DNA of 48,462 bases. It comes from Geminicoccus harenae (GTDB lineage: Bacteria > Pseudomonadota > Alphaproteobacteria > Geminicoccales > Geminicoccaceae). Numbering within the stretch: the stretch's first letter is position 1; every line of letters begins with the position of its first letter. The stretch is from positions 1 through 48,462 of the forward strand of contig NZ_JABGCL010000032.1 of NCBI RefSeq assembly GCF_019800005.1. Direction: 5' to 3'. Positions 34,987 to 42,590 of the stretch are shown here, piece after piece. The translations under genes and the position numbers were made by a program. The notes beneath the pieces were generated by a model that worked only from the letters and a program-made list of their open reading frames with translations, did no database searches and had not been told where the DNA came from.

Positions 34987-35466
34987 CTACAGCAGCGCCT
35001 CGATCGGCCGGCGGAGCATGCGGCAGGGGGTCGCCGGCGCGAAGCGGCGCACCGGCCGGCCCTGCCGGTCGACCAGGAACTTGGTGAAGTTCCAGCGGAT
35101 CCGCTGCTGACCCAGCAGGCCCGGCAGGGCTGCGGTCAGGTCCTTGAACAGCGGCAGGGCCGCCTCGCCATTGACCTCCGTCTTGGCCAGCACGGGAAAG
35201 CCCGTGCCGAACCGCGTGGCGCAGACCGACTGGATCTCCTGGTCGGAGCCCGGCTCCTGGTCGCGGAACTGGTTGCAGGGAAAAGCCAGGATCGTCAGGC
35301 CATCTCCGGCGTAGCGCTCGTGCAGGTCCTGCAGCCCGCGGAGTTGCTCCGCGAACATGCAGCGGCTGGCCGTGTTCACGATCAGCAGTACCCTGCCCTC
35401 GAATTCCCGTAGGTCCAGCATGCTGCCGTCGGCACGACGCACCTGGTGGTCCAGCACGTTCGTCAT
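34987..35466 (-). CDS. glutathione peroxidase-family thiol peroxidase
   Basis: A 159-residue peroxidase reducing hydrogen or lipid peroxides. The peroxidatic Cys is C36 in NTASRCMF; the Gln is in FPCNQF, and the Trp/Asn pair in WNFTKFLVDRQG. Most bacterial members read ASKCGFTPQ here, so the Met after Cys is unusual. There is no selenocysteine codon. Its ATG shares one base with the ALDH stop (TGATG), so it is the last gene of the pigment operon and translationally coupled to it. Protection of polyenes or membranes from peroxides is a plausible role in that setting. Confidence 0.87.
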   Translation of the reverse strand: MTNVLDHQVRRADGSMLDLREFEGRVLLIVNTASRCMFAEQLRGLQDLHERYAGDGLTILAFPCNQFRDQEPGSDQEIQSVCATRFGTGFPVLAKTEVNGEAALPLFKDLTAALPGLLGQQRIRWNFTKFLVDRQGRPVRRFAPATPCRMLRRPIEALL

Positions 35467-36809
35467 CAGGCCCTGCCTCCGCTCGGCTGGTCCGGGAGCA
35501 GGCGGGCCAGCAGGCGCCTGGTCCCCTCGCCATAGGGCGGCTGGCCCAGCCGGAACAGGCTGAACCGCCCCGCCCGCACATGGGCCTTCAGGTTGGACAT
35601 GGCATCGAAGCCGGCTCTGCCGCCATGGCGCCCCATGCCCGAGGCCCCGATACCGCCGAACGGCAGCGCGTCGATCGCCGCCTGCAGCACGGTGCCACCC
35701 ACCACCAGCGCCCCCGCCGGCACCTCCGCCAGCAGGCGCCGCTCGGCCTGGCGGTCCCGGCCGAACAGATAAACGGCCAGGGGTGCGTCCTGGCCCCGCA
35801 GCCGCCGGATCGCCGCGTCCAGCCCATCGAGCTGGTGGATCGGCAGGATCGGGCCGAACACCTCGTCCCGTACCAGCGGCGAATCCTCGGGCGGATCGAC
35901 CACCAGATCCAGGACCACGCCGTCCTGGCGCAGCAGCTCGAACCGTGGGCGGCCGTGCGGGATCACCCGGGTCGGCAGGCCCGAAGGGAAATGATGCCGA
36001 ACCGCCGCCTGGAGGACAGGCAGGAAGTCATTGGCGGCGATGCCTGCCAGCAGCACATGGTCGGGTGCGATGCAGGTCTGCCCGGCGTTCAGCCCCTTGC
36101 CGGTGACGATGGCGCTGGCCGCGGCCTCGAGGTCGGCATCGGGCAGGATCACGGCCGGGCACTTGCCACCCAGCTCCAGCGTGACCGGCACCAGGTTGGC
36201 GGCCGCCGCCAGCGCCACCTCGCGGCCGCGCGCAGTGCTGCCGGTGAACAGGAGATGGTCGAAGCGCTGGGCGGCGAAGCTGCGGGCGACGTCGGGCCCG
36301 CCCAGCACGGTCCGGGCGACCGTGGGCCCGAGCCGCTGCTCCAGGAGCCGGGCGATCAGTTCCGCGGTCCGGGGCGCGTGCTCGGACGGCTTGACCATGG
36401 CCCGGTTGCCGGCAGCGAGTGCGCCGGCCAGCGGCCGCAGGGCCAGCAGCAGCGGGTAGTTCCAGGGCGACATGATCCCGACCACGCCCAAAGGCTGCGG
36501 GACGAGCCAGGCGCGGGCCGGCCAGAACGGCAACCCTACCGGCACGCGCCGCGGCCGCGCCCAGCCGGCCAGGTGGCGCCGCGCATGGCGCAGCGCGGAG
36601 ACGGCGCCCAGCACCTCGCCGAACAGCGTCTCCTCGGGTGCCCGCCCGCCGAAATCGGCGTCGGCCGCGCGCACGGCTGCGTCCTTGGCCTGGAGCAGGC
36701 CGGCGGCGAGCTCACCCAGCAGTTCCCGGCGCCGGGGAACGTCCAGCGGCCCCTCGGCCGCCAGGGCGGCGCGCAAGTCGGCCAGGGCGGCCGCCACACT
36801 GTCACGCAT
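35466..36809 (-). CDS. aldehyde dehydrogenase, coniferyl-aldehyde/diapocarotenal-type
   Basis: A 447-residue NAD(P)-dependent aldehyde dehydrogenase, short form as in coniferyl and fatty aldehyde dehydrogenases. VGIMSPWNYPLLLALRPLAG and MVKPSEHAP are cofactor regions; E212 in LELGGKCPA and C246 in NAGQTCIAPD are catalytic. Starts at ATG 36809, overlapping the ispH stop by 8 bases. In staphyloxanthin-type C30 carotenoid clusters a dehydrogenase of this superfamily (AldH/CrtNc) turns the terminal aldehyde into the carboxylic acid that is then glycosylated; its place among squalene, desaturase, glycosyltransferase and acyltransferase genes points to that role here. The substrate is inferred from context. 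Confidence 0.85.
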   Translation of the reverse strand: MRDSVAAALADLRAALAAEGPLDVPRRRELLGELAAGLLQAKDAAVRAADADFGGRAPEETLFGEVLGAVSALRHARRHLAGWARPRRVPVGLPFWPARAWLVPQPLGVVGIMSPWNYPLLLALRPLAGALAAGNRAMVKPSEHAPRTAELIARLLEQRLGPTVARTVLGGPDVARSFAAQRFDHLLFTGSTARGREVALAAAANLVPVTLELGGKCPAVILPDADLEAAASAIVTGKGLNAGQTCIAPDHVLLAGIAANDFLPVLQAAVRHHFPSGLPTRVIPHGRPRFELLRQDGVVLDLVVDPPEDSPLVRDEVFGPILPIHQLDGLDAAIRRLRGQDAPLAVYLFGRDRQAERRLLAEVPAGALVVGGTVLQAAIDALPFGGIGASGMGRHGGRAGFDAMSNLKAHVRAGRFSLFRLGQPPYGEGTRRLLARLLPDQPSGGRA

Positions 36810-37761
36810 GGGCCAGCGCATCGAGCTCGGCATAGCTCACCGGATGAAGCCGGGGCGAACGCTCGGGCAGGCCCAGCTCGCGCACCGTGACCTCGTACTG
36901 CAAAGCGATCCGTCCGATGGTTTCCTGCACGATCGATTCCGGCACCGATGCGCCCGAGGTGAGGCCCACCGTCCGCACGCCTTCCAGGAACGGCATGGCC
37001 AGCTCGGCGGCGGTGGCGATCAGCACGGCCGGTCGGCCCGCCGCCTCGGCCAGCTCGCGCAGGCGGTTGCTGTTGGAGCTGCTCCGGTCGCCGCAGACGA
37101 TCACCCGCTGCACGCTCCGGCAAAGCCCTGCCACCGCGTTCTGCCGGTTCTGGGTGGCATAGCAGATCGTGCGGGTGTCCGGCCCGGTGATCTCCGGGAA
37201 GCGCCGCCGGAGCACGTCGATGATCCGGCGCGCCTCGTCCACCGCGAGCGTGGTCTGGACGACGAAGGCGAGCCTGGCGGGATCGGCCGGGGCCAGGGCT
37301 TCTGCCTCCTCCACGGTTTCCACCACGGCCGAGGGTCCCCGGCAGCGCCCGACGATGCCGGTGACCTCCACATGGCCGCGATGCCCGATCACCACGAGCA
37401 GCCGCCCGGCTGTTGTCTGCCGCTCCGCCTCGTGATGCACCCGGCGCACCAGCGGGCAGGTGGCGTCGACCACGCGCAGCCGGCGCGCCCGCGCTTCGCC
37501 TTCCACCGCGGCGGCGACCCCATGGGCACTGAACACGACGGTGCCGTCACGTGGCACCTCCGCCAGATCCTCGACGAAGCGCGCCCCGCGCCCTTCCAGC
37601 CCCCCTACCACCCGCTGGTTGTGCACGATGGCATGGCGCACATGGACCGGCGCGTCGGGGCTCAGCTCCAGGGCGCGCTCGACCGCATGGATCGCCCGCT
37701 CCACCCCCGCACAGAAGCCGCGGGTGGCCGCGAGCACGATCTCGATCCTGGGCTTGCTCAT
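36802..37761 (-). CDS. ispH: 4-hydroxy-3-methylbut-2-enyl diphosphate reductase
   Basis: A 319-residue iron-sulfur enzyme giving IPP and DMAPP in the last step of the MEP pathway. The three cluster cysteines are C17 in RGFCAGVERA, C102 in VDATCPLV and C200 in TICYATQNRQ. The acid in GHRGHVEVTG (E132) and the His in AIVHNQRVV match the active site. Stop and start overlap: ATGA with hpnE upstream, 8 bases with the ALDH downstream. Finding it inside a pigment operon is notable since alphaproteobacteria usually have ispH with housekeeping genes; this may be a second, dedicated copy that raises precursor supply. Confidence 0.93.
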   Translation of the reverse strand: MSKPRIEIVLAATRGFCAGVERAIHAVERALELSPDAPVHVRHAIVHNQRVVGGLEGRGARFVEDLAEVPRDGTVVFSAHGVAAAVEGEARARRLRVVDATCPLVRRVHHEAERQTTAGRLLVVIGHRGHVEVTGIVGRCRGPSAVVETVEEAEALAPADPARLAFVVQTTLAVDEARRIIDVLRRRFPEITGPDTRTICYATQNRQNAVAGLCRSVQRVIVCGDRSSSNSNRLRELAEAAGRPAVLIATAAELAMPFLEGVRTVGLTSGASVPESIVQETIGRIALQYEVTVRELGLPERSPRLHPVSYAELDALAHA

Positions 37762-39026
37762 GCCGCGGCGTCCGCCATGCGTGCTCCTGCTCGTTCAATA
37801 GTGGGCCGCCCCAGACGCCGGACGGCCTGGCCGGCCGAGACCACCGCCGCCTCGATCGTGGCCGGCAGGCCAGTGGTCCAGTCGCCGGCAAGGGCGAGGT
37901 TGCGCAGCGGTGCCCGAATTGGCCGTGGTGCCCGTGCCCATTGCTCGTCCTGGAACGGGGTGGCCGAACGCTCCTTTACCACGAAGGCAGTTTCCGGCCC
38001 GCCGTCCGGCAGCTCGATGCCGAGCCTCGCCGCCGTCGCGGCCACCTCCGGCCATACCTGTGCCGCCAGCGCCTCGCCTGGCAGGTCGACCACGTCTAGC
38101 CCGGCCGAGATGGTGACGCTGGCCATGCCGGGGCGTACCAGCAGCCACTGACTAAGCCCGCCCGTGATGCCGGCAAATCGCACCGGGCCCTGGCCACTGT
38201 GGGGAAAGTGCAGGTTGACGATCGGCGCGAATCGTTCGGGCACGGGCAGGCCCGGCAGGACGCTCGCGGCCGCCGCCGGCGGCAGGGCCAGCACCACGCG
38301 GTCGTCTGGCCCGAGCTGCACGGTGCCGTCGGTGAAGTGCAGCGCCAGTGCCTGCCCGTCCGCCTGCTCGATCGCCCGCAGCCGCCGGCAAAAGCGGATC
38401 TCGGCACCCTGCATGACCGCGTCCGCCAAAGGCTGGACCAGGTCCGGTCCCAGGCCGGTGCGCGCCACCAGGAGCCGGGTGCTGCCCGGCAGCGCCATGC
38501 GCCGCAGCACCTTCGCGAGCAGGGCCGCGGAGGCGGCGGCACTCGGCGTGTTCAGCACCGCCACCGCCATCAGGTCGAGCAGTCTTGCCAGCCCCGGCTC
38601 ATCCCCGGCGGCGGCTGCGACCGAACGGCGGCCCGGAAGGGCGGTGATCCGGGCAAGGCGCAGCAGGTCGCGCGGTGCCAGGCCTGCCGGCCGGCTCTTA
38701 GGGCGCAGCCACGACCAGGGCGACAAGGTCACCCGGTCGAGCCGGCTGCTTTCCAGGTCGATCACCGGCAGGCCGTCCGGCTCGGGCTCGACCCAGCGTT
38801 CTGCCGCGCCCACGGCGGCGAGCAGCCGGAGTGTCGCCTGGTTGGCGCTCAGGAGGACATGGGTGCCGTTGTCGTGGCAGAGCCCACCCCGCCGCACCGT
38901 CCGGCAGCGCCCGCCCGGCTGTGGTGCCGCCTCATGCACGACCGGCCGCCAGCCGGCGCGCGCGGCCAGGACGGCGGCGGCAAGGCCGCTGATCCCGCCA
39001 CCCACCACGTGCAGCCGCCCGCTCAT
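37758..39026 (-). CDS. hpnE: hydroxysqualene dehydroxylase
   Basis: A 422-residue FAD enzyme (squalene-associated FAD-dependent desaturase) that reduces hydroxysqualene to squalene, the third step of the HpnC-HpnD-HpnE route. The N-terminal Rossmann motif is LHVVGGGISGLAAAVLAARA, the HpnE-type motif CHDNGTHVLLSANQATLRLL follows, and LALAGDWTTGLPATIEAAVV closes the FAD site. Residues and length suit HpnE better than CrtI-type desaturases, which are about 500 residues. ATG 39026 overlaps the preceding gene as ATGA, and its stop overlaps ispH the same way. Confidence 0.88.
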   Translation of the reverse strand: MSGRLHVVGGGISGLAAAVLAARAGWRPVVHEAAPQPGGRCRTVRRGGLCHDNGTHVLLSANQATLRLLAAVGAAERWVEPEPDGLPVIDLESSRLDRVTLSPWSWLRPKSRPAGLAPRDLLRLARITALPGRRSVAAAAGDEPGLARLLDLMAVAVLNTPSAAASAALLAKVLRRMALPGSTRLLVARTGLGPDLVQPLADAVMQGAEIRFCRRLRAIEQADGQALALHFTDGTVQLGPDDRVVLALPPAAAASVLPGLPVPERFAPIVNLHFPHSGQGPVRFAGITGGLSQWLLVRPGMASVTISAGLDVVDLPGEALAAQVWPEVAATAARLGIELPDGGPETAFVVKERSATPFQDEQWARAPRPIRAPLRNLALAGDWTTGLPATIEAAVVSAGQAVRRLGRPTIERAGARMADAAA

Positions 39027-40669
39027 GCCGGCACCTGTGCCGCCAGCCAGGCGAGCCTGGCCTTCTCGGCCATGCCAAGGCAGGGCCGCGGCGCGTGCGG
39101 CTGCCAGCCGGTCCGGCGCATCCGGTCCAGCAGCGGCCGATAGCTCCACATCATCAGGAGTGCCGGCCGCAGCACCTGCCGGTCCTGGCCGTCCAGCAGC
39201 CGGTCGGCCTGCGCGAAGGCCTGGGCCGCCTCACCCGCCAGCTCCGTCCAGGCGCGGGCAAAGCCCGGCGCCGCGATGATCTCCTGGGCCTCAGCTTCGG
39301 CCACGCCCAGGCGCGCCAGCCGGGTAGTCGGCAGGTAGACCCGGTCGCGCGCCGCGTCCTCGCGGACGTCGCGCAGGATGTTGACCAGCTGCAGGGCGTG
39401 GGCCAGGGCCAGGGCGAACGGATCGGCTGCCGGGGCGCCGAAGATCCTCACCGACAGGATGCCCACCGAGCCCGCCACGGCGCGCCAGTAGAAGGCCAGC
39501 TCCTCCTCCGTGCCGATCCGCAGTCGGTCCACCGCATCGACCGACAGCCCGTCCAGCAGGAGGCGCAGCTCGCCCTCCGGCAGGTCGAAGCGGCGCACGG
39601 CATACGCCAGCTCGCGGCCGACTGGGGTCGTGGGCGTGCCGCCCAGCCGGTCGAGCTCCCGGCGCCAGCCATCCAGGAAGCGCTGCCGTTCGGCCGCGGG
39701 TGCGGCACCGTCGGCCAGGTCATCGGCCAGCCGGCAGAACGCATAGACCGCGTGCATCGCCCGGCGCCGCTCGCCCTTGAGCATGCGGATGCCGAAGCGG
39801 AACGAGCTGCCCGAGCGGCGCACGATGTCGGCAGTGATCTGGGCGTCGGTGCGGTCGGAGGCGAGTGCCGCCGGCAGGATCCGGCAGAGCCGGTCGGTCC
39901 GGGTCAGGCGCACCCGGCCCAGGGCCGGATCGGCCAGGCGCAGCCGCTGGGCCAGGGCATGGCCGGCTGCGAGCGTCAGCCGCGCCTGCACCCGCAACCG
40001 CCGGCTCTGCAGGCGGGCAGGCAGGCAGGCCGCCTCATCCAGCAAGGCCTCCACCTGGTCGAGCGCGGCATCCAGCACGGCACGGCGCGGCGGATGCGGC
40101 TGCCCGTCGAAGAAGCGGTGCTCGCCGCCGGCGGCCTCCAGCCAGGGCAGCGGCAGGTAGACCCGCCCGAGCAGCACGCGGTCGTCGGACAGGTCCTGGA
40201 GGTGGTTCAGGATCTGCAGGGCGGTGCACAGCGCATCGGCGGGCGGATCGGCGGCCGGGTCCTCTCCGTGCAGGCGCAGGAGGAAGCGGCCGACCGGCAC
40301 CGCGGACAGCCGGCAATAGGCCAGCAGCTCGTCCCAGTCCCGGTAACGGTGCTGGCGGACGTCCTGGACGAAGGCCTGGAGCAACTGGCGGGCCTCGGCC
40401 GGCCCGGTGTCGTGGCGGTGCCCGACATCCTGCAGGGCGGCGACCAGCGGATCGGTCGTCCGCGGGTCGCCCAGCCGATCCGAGATCTGCGCCAGGATCT
40501 GCAGCCGGTCTATGGCCGGCAGGTGCGGCGCGTCGGCAATGTCGTCGGCCTGGCGCACGAACCGGTAGAAGCTCAGCACCGCGTGGCGCAGCGAGGGTGC
40601 GAGAGCCAGCGAGGCCACCGGGAACTCCTCGCTCACGGCAGTCTTGGCCTGCGGCAAGGCGATGCTCAT
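39023..40669 (-). CDS. hpnC-hpnD: HpnC-HpnD fusion, bifunctional presqualene-diphosphate/hydroxysqualene synthase
   Basis: A 548-residue protein with two trans-prenyltransferase domains. Residues 1-280 are HpnC-like: FYRFVRQADDIADAP (DDIAD, 42-46) and LNHLQDLSDD (154-163). Residues 285-548 are HpnD-like: SSFRFGIRMLKGERRRAMHA, FCRLADDLAD (311-320) and VNILRDVREDAARDRVYLP (429-447). HpnD couples two farnesyl diphosphates to presqualene diphosphate and HpnC turns this into hydroxysqualene. They are normally separate neighbouring genes; here the frame is continuous, with a linker around residues 255-285 and no stop or start between. ATG 40669 overlaps the glycosyltransferase stop as ATGA. All four Asp-rich motifs look intact, so both activities are expected. 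Confidence 0.88.
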   Translation of the reverse strand: MSIALPQAKTAVSEEFPVASLALAPSLRHAVLSFYRFVRQADDIADAPHLPAIDRLQILAQISDRLGDPRTTDPLVAALQDVGHRHDTGPAEARQLLQAFVQDVRQHRYRDWDELLAYCRLSAVPVGRFLLRLHGEDPAADPPADALCTALQILNHLQDLSDDRVLLGRVYLPLPWLEAAGGEHRFFDGQPHPPRRAVLDAALDQVEALLDEAACLPARLQSRRLRVQARLTLAAGHALAQRLRLADPALGRVRLTRTDRLCRILPAALASDRTDAQITADIVRRSGSSFRFGIRMLKGERRRAMHAVYAFCRLADDLADGAAPAAERQRFLDGWRRELDRLGGTPTTPVGRELAYAVRRFDLPEGELRLLLDGLSVDAVDRLRIGTEEELAFYWRAVAGSVGILSVRIFGAPAADPFALALAHALQLVNILRDVREDAARDRVYLPTTRLARLGVAEAEAQEIIAAPGFARAWTELAGEAAQAFAQADRLLDGQDRQVLRPALLMMWSYRPLLDRMRRTGWQPHAPRPCLGMAEKARLAWLAAQVPA

Positions 40670-41802
40670 GGTGCCGCCCCGCTCGGATAGCTGCGCCCCT
40701 TCCAGCCAACCTGGCGGCCGGTGCCGCCCCGGATCAGCGCGTCCCACTGGATCGCCAGCGCCACGAGCACGGTGAGCGGGTGCAGCGGCACGCTGGCCAG
40801 CGGCTCGCGCGCCAGGAGGGTCACGGCCAGGCGCATGCCCAGCGAGAGGAGCAGCGCCAGCAGCGCAGGCACCGGCGAGCCCCACCCCAGCAGGGCGAGC
40901 ACCAGGAGCAGCCAGGGCAGCACATGACCACCCAGTAGCAGGAACGTCCAGACCGGCAATGCCGCCGGGGTCGCCATGCCTTCCCGCGCGTTCTTGACGA
41001 AGCCCTCCCAGGCAGAGCGCAGGCCGTCATACATCCGACAGGTCGCCAGCCGCGCGCCGTCGATCAGGTCGGTGGGGATGCCGCGGCGGCGCAGGTGCCG
41101 GGCGAGCTGCAGCCCGTCATGGCGGCTCCAGCGCACCGCGGCATGGCCGCCGGCCTGCTGGTAGGCGCTGCGCTCGAACAGGAGGAGCTGGCCGCAGGCG
41201 GCCGCCAGCGAGGGATCGGTCGGCTGGCGCCGCATCATCGGCACCGGCAGGTAGCCATGGATCAGCAGGTTGATCATGGGTACGGTCAGGAGTTCGCCCA
41301 GCGTCGCCATGCGCTGGCGCGGCACCGCGCTCACCAGCCCCATGCGATGGCGGCGGGCATGGTCGGCCAGGACCAGCGCAGCGTCGGGTGCCAGCCGGAC
41401 ATCCGCGTCCACGAACAGGAGAAAGTCGCCCTGTGCCTGCTCGGACAGGCGCTGGCAGACATGCGCCTTGCCGCCCCAGCCGTCCGGCAGCGGCGGCGCC
41501 TGGAGCAGGCGGACGCGCGGATCGCGCCCGGCATGGTCGCGCACGATCGCGGCCGTGGCGTCGGTCGAGCCGTCATCCATCACCAGGATCTCCAGCCGGA
41601 CCCCCTGGCTGGCCCGCGCAGCATCCAGCGCCGGCCCGATATTGGCCGCCTCGTCGCGCGCCGGGATCAGGATCGAGACATGAGGCGGCGCTGGATCGGC
41701 CGAAACCGATGCCAGACGGCGCGCCAGTGCCCAGCGGTTGACCAGGCAGAGCACCGCCGGCAGGGCGGCGAGCAGCACGGCCAGCCAGCCGACTATGGTC
41801 AT
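40666..41802 (-). CDS. GT2 glycosyltransferase, CrtQ-like
   Basis: A 378-residue membrane-bound family 2 glycosyltransferase. One N-terminal helix is followed by the catalytic domain (VSILIPARDEAANIGPALDA; DDGSTD at 76-81; FVDADV at 130-135; WSRHDGLQLARHLRRRG), then three C-terminal helices (PVWTFLLLGGHVLPWLLLVL and beyond). The final IQWDALIRGGTGRQVGWKGR is typical of the CrtQ-like enzymes of C30 carotenoid clusters, which add glucose to the carotenoic acid. Similar sequences are also found in hopanoid loci, so the acceptor is inferred from neighbours. ATGA overlaps at both ends. Confidence 0.82.
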   Translation of the reverse strand: MTIVGWLAVLLAALPAVLCLVNRWALARRLASVSADPAPPHVSILIPARDEAANIGPALDAARASQGVRLEILVMDDGSTDATAAIVRDHAGRDPRVRLLQAPPLPDGWGGKAHVCQRLSEQAQGDFLLFVDADVRLAPDAALVLADHARRHRMGLVSAVPRQRMATLGELLTVPMINLLIHGYLPVPMMRRQPTDPSLAAACGQLLLFERSAYQQAGGHAAVRWSRHDGLQLARHLRRRGIPTDLIDGARLATCRMYDGLRSAWEGFVKNAREGMATPAALPVWTFLLLGGHVLPWLLLVLALLGWGSPVPALLALLLSLGMRLAVTLLAREPLASVPLHPLTVLVALAIQWDALIRGGTGRQVGWKGRSYPSGAAP

Positions 41803-42590
41803 GGCCGCTGCTCCAGATGGCCCGGCTGGAACCGCTCGCCATGCAGCCGCGCGCGCAGGCGGCGCCAGAGATCATAGACTCCGCCCACCCCCTGGCGCCC
41901 CTCGACCAGCGGACGGAACCGTTCGCGCTCGCGGCTGATCGCATCGGCGGCGAGCCGGTCCATGGTAGCCCCCAGCGCCTGCTCCAGCCGCGCCAGCCGC
42001 TCGGGCCTGGTCAGTGCGGCGAGCTCGGCGGCGGCAAGCGGCGGGCCGAACGCCACCAGCGCCTCCGCCCCGCGCTCGCTCCAGAAGCAGTAGTCGATCG
42101 CCAGCGGGACAAACACGGCGTCCGCGGCATGCTCGGGCAGGTGGGCGATGCCCGGCCGCAAAGCCACGGGCCGCGCACGCACGTCCTGAAAGCTGCCTTG
42201 CGCGGTGATCCAGAGCGCGTGCTCCGGCCGGGCCAGGATCGCGCGGGCCCGGCGCAGGAACTCGACTGCACCCCGCCGACTTTCCAGGTCCAGGCCGAAC
42301 GCGCCGATCCGGGCGAAGAACCGGTATTTTTCGAGCATCGCCGCGTCGATCGGCGCGAACGAGGCGTAGCCGGGCAGCACTGTGCGGGCGAGCACGATAT
42401 AGAGCACCGCATCCCACCAGGAGGGATGGTTGCTGTAGATCACCAAAGGCCGGCCGTCCGCGGCCAGCTCGCCCCAGCGCGCCACCCGCAGCGCGTTCAG
42501 GTGCCGCCCCAGATAGGCGGTGAACTGCCGCGCCATGAACCCCCAGAGGAAGGGCGAGCGCTGGGGCAGGTCTGCCGTGGCGGCGGTCAC
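41799..42590 (-). CDS. PlsC-like acyltransferase
   Basis: A 263-residue lysophosphatidate acyltransferase-type enzyme. The HX4D motif is in IYSNHPSWWDAVLY, and the downstream VFVPLAIDYCFWSERGAEA matches the PlsC fold. The basic N-terminus and hydrophobic patch fit membrane association. In C30 carotenoid clusters outside Staphylococcus, a PlsC-type protein takes the place of CrtO and adds a fatty acyl chain to the sugar. That is the likely role here; a general phospholipid role cannot be excluded. ATGA overlaps with both the desaturase upstream and the glycosyltransferase downstream. Confidence 0.8.
   Translation of the reverse strand: MTAATADLPQRSPFLWGFMARQFTAYLGRHLNALRVARWGELAADGRPLVIYSNHPSWWDAVLYIVLARTVLPGYASFAPIDAAMLEKYRFFARIGAFGLDLESRRGAVEFLRRARAILARPEHALWITAQGSFQDVRARPVALRPGIAHLPEHAADAVFVPLAIDYCFWSERGAEALVAFGPPLAAAELAALTRPERLARLEQALGATMDRLAADAISRERERFRPLVEGRQGVGGVYDLWRRLRARLHGERFQPGHLEQRP

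Noticed and set aside
36472..38151. 559-codon plus-strand ORF opposite ispH and hpnE
   Set aside because: Covers three conserved minus-strand genes with intact motifs; no recognisable domain of its own.
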